A DNA stretch of 64,000 nucleotides from assembly GCF_024199925.1 (NCBI RefSeq), contig NZ_JANADR010000001.1:3534001-3598000 (forward strand), given 5' to 3'. Positions 43,611 to 52,079 of this stretch are shown piece after piece. The DNA is from Bradyrhizobium sp. CCGUVB1N3. GTDB taxonomy: Bacteria; Pseudomonadota; Alphaproteobacteria; Rhizobiales; Xanthobacteraceae. The position numbers and the translations under genes were made by a program. The first letter of the stretch is position 1; each line of letters opens with the position of its first letter. The notes beneath the pieces were generated by a model, which was given only the letters and a program-made list of their open reading frames with translations, did no database searches and was not told the DNA's origin.

Positions 43611-44347
43611 CGTCGATGAAGACCGCAAAGCCCCTGCCCCGTGCCATGCTGATCGATATGGACGACACCATCCTGTCGGCCTATGGCCGTCCCGAGATCG
43701 CCTGGAACACGATCGCAACCGAGTTCGCGGCCGAGCTTGCACCGTTGCCGCCGGCGCAGGTCGCCGCAGCCGTGCTGACGTTTGCGCGGAATTTCTGGGC
43801 CAATGCGGAGGCCGCCTGGCGGCTCAAGCTCGGCGAGGCCCGGCGGCTGACGGTGAAAGGCGGCTTCGCAGCGCTCGCCGCAAGCGGGCACCGCGCCCTG
43901 CCCGACGATCTCGCCATTCGCCTAGCCGACCGCTTCACCACCTATCGCGAGGAGGAGATGTTCGTCTTCCCCGGCGCACATGAAGCCATCGACCGGCTGA
44001 AGGCGCTTGGCGTCAAGCTCGCGCTGGTGACCAATGGGGCTGCCGACATGCAGCGCGCCAAGGTCGAGCGTTTCGAATTGACCCATCGCTTCGACCACAT
44101 CCAGATCGAGGGCGAGCACGGTTTCGGCAAGCCCGAGGAGCGCGCCTATCTGCATGCGATGGACGCGCTCGGCGTCACCGCCGGGGAGACCTGGATGGTC
44201 GGCGACAATCTGGAATGGGAAGTCGTGACGCCGCAGCGCCTCGGCATCTACACAGTCTGGATGGACGTGCATGGCGAGGGCTTACCTGCGGGATCGCCGA
44301 TCAGGCCCGACCGCATCATCCGCTCGCTGACCGAGCTGCTGCCGTAA
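43601..44347 (+). CDS. HAD-superfamily hydrolase
   Basis: 248 residues from ATG 43601, overlapping hemF by 10 bases; starts at 43607 and 43616 are also possible. [14 protein letters not shown] holds the nucleophile Asp and DxD motif, [16 protein letters not shown] is motif II, and [20 protein letters not shown] plus [16 protein letters not shown] are motifs III and IV. It is a phosphatase of the subfamily IA type with a helical cap. Translational coupling to hemF suggests a shared transcript, but not a known role in heme synthesis. Confidence 0.92.
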   Translation: MAMTSMKTAKPLPRAMLIDMDDTILSAYGRPEIAWNTIATEFAAELAPLPPAQVAAAVLTFARNFWANAEAAWRLKLGEARRLTVKGGFAALAASGHRALPDDLAIRLADRFTTYREEEMFVFPGAHEAIDRLKALGVKLALVTNGAADMQRAKVERFELTHRFDHIQIEGEHGFGKPEERAYLHAMDALGVTAGETWMVGDNLEWEVVTPQRLGIYTVWMDVHGEGLPAGSPIRPDRIIRSLTELLP

Positions 44348-44471
44348 GCGGTTACGGTTCCGGACGGCATTTTCACCATGCCGTGATGTATGAACTCCCT
44401 CACAATGTCATTGGCGACAATCGGAGATTGTATCGGCTCGGCTCCTGACCGAACATACCTGGAGGTCACCG

Positions 44472-45536
44472 GTGTCCCAGGACGATGCAGCCAGGCCAAC
44501 CTCTGATGCGAAAGCGCCTCCGCCTTCCGAACCGCCACTATCGTGGTTGGCGAAATTCGATCGCGGGTTTACGCTCGTCAAAAGCCTCTCGCTGGTGACG
44601 ATGCTGGGCAGCCTCCTCGTCGGCTACTTCCAGTATCTAAACTCCTATCAGGAGAAGGTGAGCGCCCAGGCCAAGGAAAACATGCTGGCAGCGGCGAAGA
44701 CGTTCGACGATATCTCGACGAAATTCTCTCTGGTGCAGGCGCTGCAACAGCAGCTGTTCTCTGATTACTCGGCTGCGCTCGACGATCGCGCCGACGCCAA
44801 CGAACGGACCCTTGCTGTCAACAACGCCCAGGACATTCTCAAGGTCTACGAAACGGCCCAACTGGCGTTGTTTGAAACCGGCGAGCTGCTGGCGCGAAAC
44901 GCAGAAATATATATCGACTGGGCTTCGAACTTCAGAGACAATCCGTTAGTACGGCTTGGCCCAAACAGTGACCCGCTCGACCAATCCCTGCTTCGCGCCT
45001 ATGACTTCGATTGCGATCACCACTTGCCGCAATTCATGCCTTCAGGAGGCGGCGCGTCGACCACCCCTCGCATAACTGCCGAGGATGCCTGTTCGATACA
45101 TGCCCAATACAACCTTGACCCGGCATATTCGTATGTCGATGTTTGCCCGAAGAACCGGGAAAAGGCCGGCACGAACGATTCCGTCACGATTCACTGGTTC
45201 AGCGCCAAGCATCAGGTGCTTGTGATGCACTATTGTCTGCGCAACCTGCATGAAAGACTGGCGCCAGTGCGCTACTGGGCCTCGCAACCCGAGGCGAAGC
45301 TCGCGCGCAAGCCTTCACCCCAGGTCGACCGCGACCGCATTCAGGCAGCGATCGACCTCCAGGCCAAGCGCCTCAATGCCTTTATGACCCTCGCGACCTA
45401 CCAGATGGACTGGATTCGCGAGAGCTATCGCCCGGACAGCTTTGCCTGCCATGTGCCGGTCGTCACATCCGTGGTTGGCTTTTTCAACGATGCATGCACC
45501 CCGATCAAGACGACGCCGATCATCAAGGCGCGCTGA
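44472..45536 (+). CDS. Membrane-anchored protein of unknown function
   Basis: 354 residues from GTG 44472, preceded by GGAGG. One membrane helix near residue 35-55 (FTLVKSLSLVTMLGSLLVGYF) follows a proline-rich cytoplasmic N-terminus. Then comes a helical stretch YQEKVSAQAKENMLAAAKTF and a large periplasmic-looking domain with Cys residues (DFDCDHHLPQF, DACSIHAQYNLD, VDVCPKN, MHYCLRN, SFACHVPV, NDACTP), probably paired. No domain is recognised. The Cys number suggests disulfide bonds outside the cytoplasm. Confidence 0.7.
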   Translation: MSQDDAARPTSDAKAPPPSEPPLSWLAKFDRGFTLVKSLSLVTMLGSLLVGYFQYLNSYQEKVSAQAKENMLAAAKTFDDISTKFSLVQALQQQLFSDYSAALDDRADANERTLAVNNAQDILKVYETAQLALFETGELLARNAEIYIDWASNFRDNPLVRLGPNSDPLDQSLLRAYDFDCDHHLPQFMPSGGGASTTPRITAEDACSIHAQYNLDPAYSYVDVCPKNREKAGTNDSVTIHWFSAKHQVLVMHYCLRNLHERLAPVRYWASQPEAKLARKPSPQVDRDRIQAAIDLQAKRLNAFMTLATYQMDWIRESYRPDSFACHVPVVTSVVGFFNDACTPIKTTPIIKAR

Positions 45537-45661
45537 TTCCGCACGGTAATCTCTGAAGGGTCGCCATCACCTTGCTGTCGACCGACGCAGCCGTCCGTGA
45601 TCGGCATGTCATGACGGCTTGCTAGCGTTGAGCCGCGTCGATCAACACGGAGGACAAATCC

Positions 45662-45889
45662 ATGGAACTGAAAGCCGGCGATGTCGTGATGCTGAAATCC
45701 GGCGGCCAGCCGCTGACCGTCGTCGAGGTCAAGGAGGAGGACGTGCTCTGCCTCTGGATGGGCATGGAAGGCAATCTCTTCCGGGAGACGCTGCCGCTCA
45801 CCGTGCTCGAACAGGCCGGGCCCGAAGAGGACGAAGACGACGAGGATGAGGAAGAGGACGAAGAGGAAGACGACGAGGACGAGGAATAA
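45662..45889 (+). CDS. YodC-like (DUF2158) protein with an acidic tail
   Basis: 75 residues. MELKAGDVVMLKSGGQPLTVV and VLCLWMGMEGNLFRETLPL form the small SH3-like DUF2158 domain. The last 22 residues are all Glu or Asp except for the first few, an unusually pure acidic tail. Function unknown; the tail may bind basic proteins or divalent metal. Confidence 0.82.
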   Translation: MELKAGDVVMLKSGGQPLTVVEVKEEDVLCLWMGMEGNLFRETLPLTVLEQAGPEEDEDDEDEEEDEEEDDEDEE

Positions 45890-45935
45890 AGCGCGACGAG
45901 ATTAGGTTCGATGGCTGCCACATAGGAAGTGCGCT

Positions 45936-46052
45936 CCCTCTCCCGCTTGCGGGAGAGGGCTGGGGAGAGGGTGTTTCCGCAATCGAGACTCCCAATGCGG
46001 AGAGAGCCCTCACCCGGCGCTTCGCGCCGACCTCCCCCGCAAGCGGGGGAGG
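45936..46052. repeat. Rhizobial intergenic element with two hairpins
   Basis: CCCTCTCCCGC-TT-GCGGGAGAGGG at 45936-45959 and CCTCCCCCGC-AA-GCGGGGGAGG at 46031-46052 frame the phrases GGCTGGGGAGAGGG and GCCCTCACCCGGCGCTTCGC, which also pair. The hairpin core is the same as at 33611. With the two flanking stretches it fills most of the gap between the YodC-like and DUF2157 genes. Confidence 0.72.
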
Positions 46053-46101
46053 TTTGACCGACCCCGCGGCCTCCGACTTTCGCCCATCCAACAAAACTCT
46101 C

Positions 46102-46126
46102 GAAAACAACCCCATGCAAAGTAGCC
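46102..46126 (+). repeat. 25-bp repeat, copy 2
   Basis: Identical to 830-854. The ATG inside it opens a 27-residue frame, 46114-46197, beginning MQSSQRLPTRRF. The region after it, TTGACGCGTCGGGCAAATCA (46170), is also familiar to me as a Bradyrhizobium intergenic sequence. Confidence 0.7.
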
Positions 46127-46197
46127 AGCGACTGCCGACGCGACGTTTTGCGGATTTTACGAAATTACTTGACGCGTCGGGCAAATCAGGGGCATGA
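46114..46197 (+). CDS. Possible micro-ORF starting in the 25-bp repeat
   Basis: 27 residues, MQSSQRLPTRRFADFTKLLD up to the stop. The same first four residues, MQSS, begin the frame in copy 1 at 842. Nothing shows that it is translated, and no clear ribosome site is present. Confidence 0.25.
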   Translation: MQSSQRLPTRRFADFTKLLDASGKSGA

Positions 46198-46365
46198 TGC
46201 CATCATCGAGAACGAGGGCGAGATCGCGGCCCCCAATTGAAGTCGGGCGCGATTTGCTTTGAACAACGCTCGGCGCCAGACGATCCTCTTGAACCTGCCG
46301 CAGTTCGACCGCAACCAAATGGGGCAGTAGATTGATTCTGCGCCAGCGGGAGCGGTGAACTGACG

Positions 46366-47634
46366 ATGCTTGATCGAGCCTACCGGCAGCGCCTCGAAGC
46401 CGATCTTGCACGATGGGAAGCCGATGGCCTGATCACGCCTGCGGCCGTAGCCGCCATCCGCGGTGGGCTTCCGGCGGCAGCTTCTGGCTTCAGCATTCCC
46501 GTCGTGATGGGCATTGTCGGCGGCCTGTTGATCGCGGCCGCGTTCGTGGCCTTCGTCGCCGCGCATTGGGTGGAGATCGCGCGGCCGTCGCGTTTCGCAA
46601 TTCTCGTCGCCGGCATCGTCGCGTCCAATGCGCTCGGCGCGTGGTTCGTCCGCACCGAACGCCCCATCCTCGCCGATCTCTGCGCGAGCGTCGGTGCGGT
46701 CATTTTCGGGGCCGGTATCGCACTCGTCGGCCAGATGTATCACCTCGGCGACGACTTTGCCGGGGGCATGCTGCTGTGGGCCGTGGGCGCGCTCTGCACG
46801 GCTGCACTGACCAGCTCGCGCGGCGCGCTTGCGGTGGCACTCGTCGCGGCAAGTATCTGGACCTGCCTGCGCATCGCCGACATCCACGACGGCCCGCACC
46901 TTCCGTTCGTCGCGCTCTGGCTCCTGACGGGCGCCCTTGCTGTGATCTGGAATTCGCGCGTGGCCGCTCATCTCGTCGCGCTGGCGGCGTTGCCATGGTG
47001 GATTGCGACGGCAACGGAGCTCGGCCTGCACGACCTGGAGCCGTTCCTCGTTCTCGCCAACGGCGCAGCCCTGCTGCTAGGCGGCGGGCTGGCGCTTGCC
47101 GCGACGCCGTGGCAGAGGACACGTGAAGCTGGCGGCGTATTGTCGACCTACGGCGCATTCGCGCTGGCGGTCGTCGCCGTTGTCGAGGTGATTGCAGCCA
47201 ACGACATGCTCCATCCCGGGTCGGATGCCAGTCTCCAGCCAGCGTGGGCCATCGCGTGCGGCGTCGCTGCGACGATCGCAGCCCTCGCAGTCGGGGTGCT
47301 CCGACGACGCGCCGGCCCGGCCTTTGCCGGCGGCGCGATGGCGCTCATGATGATCGCGACCGTCATGTGGCAGTTGCGGCAAACCGGCGAGCCATGGCCT
47401 GCCTATGCCGTCGTGCTCAGCGCCATGCTCTGCCTCGTCGTCTCCGGAATGCTCGATGGCAGCCGCGCGCGGATGGTTGCCGGCTGGCTCGGCATCGCAG
47501 GCGTGATTGCCGGCATTACCTGGGCCGTCAAGGGCTCGCTGCTGCGTCGCTCGGCGTTTCTCGCCGCGGCGGGCGTCGTCGCGATCGCGATGTCGGCCGT
47601 GCTCAACCGTCTGCTGCCGAGGACCGAGACATGA
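46366..47634 (+). CDS. DUF2157 membrane protein
   Basis: 422 residues. The N-terminal cytoplasmic DUF2157 part has YRQRLEADLARWEADGLIT, followed by about eleven membrane helices (for example GIVGGLLIAAAFVAFVAAHW and GILVAGIVASNALGAWFV-like stretches). It is followed with a 4-base ATGA overlap by a GDYXXLXY-domain gene. These two families often occur side by side. The function is unknown; in other bacteria the pair is a candidate membrane complex. Confidence 0.9.
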   Translation: MLDRAYRQRLEADLARWEADGLITPAAVAAIRGGLPAAASGFSIPVVMGIVGGLLIAAAFVAFVAAHWVEIARPSRFAILVAGIVASNALGAWFVRTERPILADLCASVGAVIFGAGIALVGQMYHLGDDFAGGMLLWAVGALCTAALTSSRGALAVALVAASIWTCLRIADIHDGPHLPFVALWLLTGALAVIWNSRVAAHLVALAALPWWIATATELGLHDLEPFLVLANGAALLLGGGLALAATPWQRTREAGGVLSTYGAFALAVVAVVEVIAANDMLHPGSDASLQPAWAIACGVAATIAALAVGVLRRRAGPAFAGGAMALMMIATVMWQLRQTGEPWPAYAVVLSAMLCLVVSGMLDGSRARMVAGWLGIAGVIAGITWAVKGSLLRRSAFLAAAGVVAIAMSAVLNRLLPRTET

Positions 47635-48230
47635 CCAGCGTCGCCGGCTCCTTGCAGCGCATCCCCAAGATCGCCCTCTTCGCAGCCGCCGCGCTGATTC
47701 AGTTCGCGCTCCTGGCCGCCATGATCGTCGATCGGGTCCAGATCCTGCGCAACGGCGCGGAGATCGCCCTGCAGACGCATCCCGTCGATCCCCGGGATCT
47801 CTTGCGCGGGGACTACGTTCGGCTCGGCTATGATATTTCGGATGTGCGGTCAGGAGCGCTGCAAGATAAACCCGCAGGGGCCCGCAATCCGATCGTGTTC
47901 GTCAAATTGACGCCCGATCGCGACGGTCTCTACAAGGCCGTCGCGGTGCACACCGAAGTCGTCCCGGTGGCAGGCCCGGAGGTGTTGATCCGCGGCCGCG
48001 TCACCTACGGCACCAATTGCGGCGCGGATTCCCGCGCCTTCTGCGCCACGCTGCACGTCAACTACAATCTGGAGCGCTATTTCGTTCCCGAAGGTGAGGG
48101 ACGGAAGCTCGAGCAGGCGCGCGACAAGCGCAAGCTGACCATCGTTGCTGCGGTCACACCGTCCGGGCGCGCCGCGATCAAGCGGCTCTTGGTCGATGGC
48201 GAGCCTGCCTACGAGGAACCGTGGTTCTGA
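47631..48230 (+). CDS. GDYXXLXY-domain protein
   Basis: 199 residues from ATG 47631. One membrane helix at the N-terminus (IALFAAAALIQFALLAAMI) precedes the domain with PRDLLRGDYVRLGYDISDV, the motif that names the family. VEGRGRKL-like charged sequence and TLHVNYNLERYFVPEGEGRK follow. The overlap with the DUF2157 gene means translational coupling. Probably the two proteins act together in the membrane. Confidence 0.88.
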   Translation: MTSVAGSLQRIPKIALFAAAALIQFALLAAMIVDRVQILRNGAEIALQTHPVDPRDLLRGDYVRLGYDISDVRSGALQDKPAGARNPIVFVKLTPDRDGLYKAVAVHTEVVPVAGPEVLIRGRVTYGTNCGADSRAFCATLHVNYNLERYFVPEGEGRKLEQARDKRKLTIVAAVTPSGRAAIKRLLVDGEPAYEEPWF

Positions 48231-48246
48231 GAGAACGCCAGGAGTC

Positions 48247-49014
48247 TCAGATCAACTGCTTCACCGCCGCCGAGATCATCACGAGCCCGCCCGTGATCAC
48301 CGCGACGTCGAGGATCGCGGCGTGGATGTGCACCGGCATCCGCTCGACGAAGGCCTTTGCAAGGAATGCGCCCGGCACCGCCATCCCGCCGATCAGGAGC
48401 GCGAACGCAAGGACCTGCGCGGTCACCGCGCCGGCGAGGCCGAACACCGAGATCTTGATGAGGCCGGTGCCGAGCGAGATCATCGCGTCGGTCGCGATCA
48501 CCGCCGCGCCTTCGAGGCCCGCGGCCATCAGCAGCGAGAGCAGGATCACGCCGGAGCCGGAGGTGCCGCCGACCAGCACGCCATAACCGACCGAGCCCGC
48601 CGCGAGCCCGGTGTTGCCGATCTTGACCTGGCGGCGGCGCAGCACGCGGCGCAGCGGCACGCTCAGGATCAGCATGGTGCCGATCACCAGCGCCGCGCCG
48701 GCATTGGTCAGGCGCGTGTAGCCGTAGGCGCCGAGCGCCGTCGTCAGTGCCGCGCAGGCAAGCACGACGAGCGCGCGACGGCGATCGGCATAGCTGACAT
48801 AGGCAATCGCGCGGCTGAGATTGGTGAAGATCGCGGAGATCGCAATGATCGGCACCACGGGCTCGGCGCCGACCATCGGCACCAGCACCAGCGGCATCAG
48901 GGCGCCGGTGCCGTAACCTGCGAGCCCACCGATGATCGAAGCAAACAACGCCATCAACGCCACCAGCAGAAGCTGCAGAAGCGAAATATCGGCGAAGCCT
49001 GAGACGATGGTCAC
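48247..49014 (-). CDS. TauE/SafE-family membrane transporter
   Basis: 255 residues from GTG 49014; no ATG is near enough. The start overlaps the cca stop (GTGA). Eight or so hydrophobic segments are visible, beginning LLQLLLVALMALFASIIGGLAGYGTG in two parts, with GVLVGGTSGSGVILLSLLMA as the repeated half. Members export sulfite, sulfoacetate or other organic anions; the substrate here is unknown. It is the last gene of the leftward operon from 51823. Confidence 0.88.
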   Translation of the reverse strand: MTIVSGFADISLLQLLLVALMALFASIIGGLAGYGTGALMPLVLVPMVGAEPVVPIIAISAIFTNLSRAIAYVSYADRRRALVVLACAALTTALGAYGYTRLTNAGAALVIGTMLILSVPLRRVLRRRQVKIGNTGLAAGSVGYGVLVGGTSGSGVILLSLLMAAGLEGAAVIATDAMISLGTGLIKISVFGLAGAVTAQVLAFALLIGGMAVPGAFLAKAFVERMPVHIHAAILDVAVITGGLVMISAAVKQLI

Positions 49015-50267
49015 GTTCTCTGATCGCGGCTGACGCGTGCCGCAGCTTGATCGGCGATGGAAGCGAGCGCCGCCTCGTCTAGGGGAAAATCCGCCGCAAG
49101 CCAAGCGTCCTCGGCGAGCGTCAACACATGTCCGAGCGCGGGCCCTTCCGCCATGCCGCGCGCGATGAAGTCGGCGGCCTTCAGCGGGAATTTCGGCGGC
49201 ATCCAGCGTTGCGGCAGCTCGGCGAGTTCGCGCCAACGCGCCGAATTCACCTCGCCCGCGTCCCTCGCCCACGCCAGCAACACACGATCGTGATAGCGCT
49301 CGGCGCCGAGCCGATAGAGCAGCCGCCGCGCATTGGCCTCGTCCTTGTTGGCGAATCGCCACCAGCGGTGCCCCATCGAATCCAGCGCCTTGGCCTCCGC
49401 ATTGCTGAGTCGGAGCCGCGACGCGACGCGCTTGGCATCCTCGGTCACGGCGACCGTCAGTCCCGCAAGCCGCCGGGTCGCGCTCGCAGCAAGGCCAAGC
49501 TCGTGCTCGATCGCGATCATGCTCGCCAGCGGCCCGGTATAGGCCACGCCGCCGATCAGCAACTGCAAGAGGCCGCCGTCGGCCATGGCGACCGCCGCGG
49601 GCGCAGCACCAGCTGCGACCAGCAGCTTCAGCATTTCCATGCGCACCCGCTCGGCCGAGAGACCCGCAAGCCCGGCGCGGCCACGGATGCAGGCGAGATA
49701 GCCGCCGCGGTCCGGCTCGCCCTGGCCAAAGGCGGCGTGGATGCGGAAGAAGCGCAGGATGCGCAAGTAATCTTCCGCGATGCGCTGGTCGGGATCGCCG
49801 ATGAAGCGCACGCGCCGCAGCGCAATGTCGGCAAGCCCGCCGACGTAGTCGTGCACGACGCCCGTCGCGTCGACCGACAGCCCGTTCATGGTGAAGTCGC
49901 GCCGCTCGGCGTCCCTCACCCAGTCACGGCCGAACGCAACCTTGGCCTTGCGGCCGAAGGTCTGGGTGTCCTCGCGCAGCGTGGTCACTTCATAGGGGTG
50001 CCCGTCGATGACCAGGGTGATGGTGCCGTGGTCGATGCCGGTCGGCACGCTCTTGATGCCGGCGCTTTTGGCGCGCCGCATCACCTCCTCCGGCAATGCG
50101 GTGGTCGCGATATCCATGTCGCCCGGCCGCAAGCCGAGCAGCGCATTACGCACGGCGCCGCCGACCACGCGCGCCTCCTCGCCGTCGGCGTTCAGGAGCT
50201 GCAGGACGCGCGCGGTCCCGCCGGAGGTCAGCCAGGACGCATCGGCAAGCAGGGGCTCCGCGCTCAT
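49011..50267 (-). CDS. cca: CCA-adding tRNA nucleotidyltransferase
   Basis: 418 residues from ATG 50267. It adds CCA to tRNA 3' ends. The class II head has RVVGGAVRNALLGLRPGDMD with the catalytic Asp pair, IATTALPEEVM, then RRDFTMNGLSVD and RIAEDYLRILRFFRIHAAFG. The C-terminal half is helical and less conserved. The frame upstream to 50366 is not used, as it lies in the DUF6111 gene. The operon is DUF1285, Nudix, DUF6111, cca, TauE. The head-domain spacing suits a CCA enzyme rather than poly(A) polymerase. Confidence 0.95.
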   Translation of the reverse strand: MSAEPLLADASWLTSGGTARVLQLLNADGEEARVVGGAVRNALLGLRPGDMDIATTALPEEVMRRAKSAGIKSVPTGIDHGTITLVIDGHPYEVTTLREDTQTFGRKAKVAFGRDWVRDAERRDFTMNGLSVDATGVVHDYVGGLADIALRRVRFIGDPDQRIAEDYLRILRFFRIHAAFGQGEPDRGGYLACIRGRAGLAGLSAERVRMEMLKLLVAAGAAPAAVAMADGGLLQLLIGGVAYTGPLASMIAIEHELGLAASATRRLAGLTVAVTEDAKRVASRLRLSNAEAKALDSMGHRWWRFANKDEANARRLLYRLGAERYHDRVLLAWARDAGEVNSARWRELAELPQRWMPPKFPLKAADFIARGMAEGPALGHVLTLAEDAWLAADFPLDEAALASIADQAAARVSRDQRT

Positions 50268-50277
50268 CTGCCAGCCC

Positions 50278-50541
50278 CTATTTCTCGACGCCCGGCACAA
50301 GCCTGCCGTTCTCGACATGCGCAGGGACATAGGTCGAGTTCGGCGAGGCGCCGGTGAAATGTGCAAGTCCGACCAGGCTGGCGATCACCAGCACCAGCGC
50401 GACCAGCACGAGGCGGGCGATGGTGTAGACCGGCCAGGACGACTGCACGAACAGGCCGGAGCGCGTCGCGACCAGGAACAGGGCATAGACCGCGAAGGGA
50501 ACGAGGAAGATTCCGATCTCGGTCAGCGCCGGCCGGATCAT
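50278..50541 (-). CDS. DUF6111 small membrane protein
   Basis: 87 residues. Two membrane helices (ALTEIGIFLVPFAVYALFLV and IARLVLVALVLVIASLVGLA), then a short extracytoplasmic tail STYVPAHVENGRLVPG. The start overlaps the Nudix stop by four bases, and the stop is 10 bases before cca. It is conserved in this spot in Hyphomicrobiales as far as I recall. Function unknown. Confidence 0.85.
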   Translation of the reverse strand: MIRPALTEIGIFLVPFAVYALFLVATRSGLFVQSSWPVYTIARLVLVALVLVIASLVGLAHFTGASPNSTYVPAHVENGRLVPGVEK

Positions 50542-51209
50542 GGCAAATAGATCCGCTCATACAACACACGCAGTATTCCGGCGGTCGCACCCCAGATGTA
50601 CCGCTCGGCAAACGGCATCGCGTAATAGAAGCGCTCCATGCCGCGGAATTCCTTGCTGTGCACCTGGTGGTTCGCCGGATTCATCAGGAAGGATAGCGGT
50701 ACCTCGAAGGCGTCATCAACCTCGGAATGGTTGATCACAAGCTCAAATCCTACCCGCACCCTTGCGACAGTCGGCAGGATGCGGAAGCCGAAGGCGGTGC
50801 CGTAGAGATCGAGATAGCCGACCGGCTCGACGAAGTCGCGCAACAGGCCGACCTCTTCCTCGGCCTCGCGCAGCGCCGCATCGCGCGGCGAGGCGTCCAT
50901 CGCGTCGATCTTGCCGCCGGGAAAGGCGATCTGCCCGGCGTGGTCGTTCAGATGCGCCGAGCGCTGCGTCAGCAGCACGGTCGGCTCGGGCCGATCGATG
51001 ACCGGGATCAGGACCGCCGCGGGGCGCACCGGCTGCTCGCGCGCAATGATCTCGAGCATCTTGTCGGTGCCGGGATCGCCCGACGTCGGCACGATGTTGG
51101 GATCATAGAGGGCGGACGGCACGTCGAAGGTCAGCCGCGCCTTGGAGCGGGCGAAGAAATCCGCCGCGCCCAACCGGACGGGTTCGTCCTTCAGAAACGG
51201 CCTGGTCAA
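50538..51209 (-). CDS. CoA-pyrophosphatase-like Nudix hydrolase
   Basis: 223 residues. VLLTQRSAHLNDHAGQIAFP is the CoA-specific motif that precedes the Nudix box, and the box itself, ending ALREAEEEVGL, follows directly. Such enzymes hydrolyse CoA or acyl-CoA to 3',5'-ADP and phosphopantetheine. Start ATG 51209 overlaps the DUF1285 stop by four bases. Confidence 0.93.
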   Translation of the reverse strand: MTRPFLKDEPVRLGAADFFARSKARLTFDVPSALYDPNIVPTSGDPGTDKMLEIIAREQPVRPAAVLIPVIDRPEPTVLLTQRSAHLNDHAGQIAFPGGKIDAMDASPRDAALREAEEEVGLLRDFVEPVGYLDLYGTAFGFRILPTVARVRVGFELVINHSEVDDAFEVPLSFLMNPANHQVHSKEFRGMERFYYAMPFAERYIWGATAGILRVLYERIYLP

Positions 51210-51823
51210 AGCGCAGCCCTCACCTGTTCGGCATCCGCCATGGCAAAGAATTCGCCGTCCGACTCGACACCGAACATTGCCTGGCCATCGACCATCCGCT
51301 CCTCGCCCATGTCAACCAGATCGTAATAGAGCGCGCGTGTCACCTTGGCCCAAAGGTCAGAGCGTACGTGCAGGTAGGGCGTCAGCCCGCCGTCGACCGC
51401 CTGCTCGAAGCGCAAGCCATGCGCCACATCGCACCTCACCCAATCGTCGACATTGGTGCGGAAGCTCAGCACGCGATGGTTGCCCTCGCCCTCCTTCAGC
51501 ATCTCGACCGCCATAAACGGCGCGTCGTCGACGCGAATTCCGACCTTCTCCACGGGCGTGACGAGAAAATGCTTGTCCCCTTCGCGCTTCAGGATGGTCG
51601 AGAACAGACGCACCAGCGCCGGGCGGCCGATTGGCGTGCCCATGTAGAACCATGTACCATCGCTGGCGATTCGAATGTCGAGATCGCCGCAGAACGGTGG
51701 ATTCCACAGATGCACCGGGGGCAGCCCTTTTTGGGCAGCACCCGCGTTCTTGGCGGCGGCGGTCAACCCGTCAAGACCCCGATCGGTGCGCTGCCCTTGG
51801 TTCGCCATGGTTTGCCCTGACAT
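51206..51823 (-). CDS. DUF1285 protein
   Basis: 205 residues from ATG 51823; ATG 51808 is about as likely. WNPPFCGDLDIRIASDGTWF is the family's start region, followed by YMGTPIGRPALVRLFSTILK and RVLSFRTNVDDWVRCD. The family is a two-domain beta protein of unknown role. It is the first gene of the leftward operon, divergent from moxR. Confidence 0.88.
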   Translation of the reverse strand: MSGQTMANQGQRTDRGLDGLTAAAKNAGAAQKGLPPVHLWNPPFCGDLDIRIASDGTWFYMGTPIGRPALVRLFSTILKREGDKHFLVTPVEKVGIRVDDAPFMAVEMLKEGEGNHRVLSFRTNVDDWVRCDVAHGLRFEQAVDGGLTPYLHVRSDLWAKVTRALYYDLVDMGEERMVDGQAMFGVESDGEFFAMADAEQVRAAL

Positions 51824-52006
51824 TGTCTTTGGCACGATTGGTGCAGGTCTAATTTGTACCTCTGTGAGCGGTTCCACACCGGAATCATCCGGTGTGCAAG
51901 GTCGCCACTTCGTGATGCCGTACATATCCCGAAGCCGATAAGGTGGGGATAGCTAAATTCAGCGAATACAGGGCCTTTCTGCAAGTCTAGCATGGGGCCC
52001 AAAACC

Positions 52007-52034
52007 TGACATGTCACGAGCTGACATGACATGA
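52007..52034. promoter_or_regulatory. TGACATG repeats before moxR
   Basis: TGACATGTCA, a perfect 10-bp palindrome, lies at 52007, and TGACATGACATGA at 52022. The TGACATG units start 15 bases apart, 46 bases before the moxR start. They could be operator half-sites for the divergent operons. Confidence 0.35.
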
Positions 52035-52079
52035 GATGCGACGCAAGCAGGCCGCGTGAACGGCTTAAGGAGCTGACGG

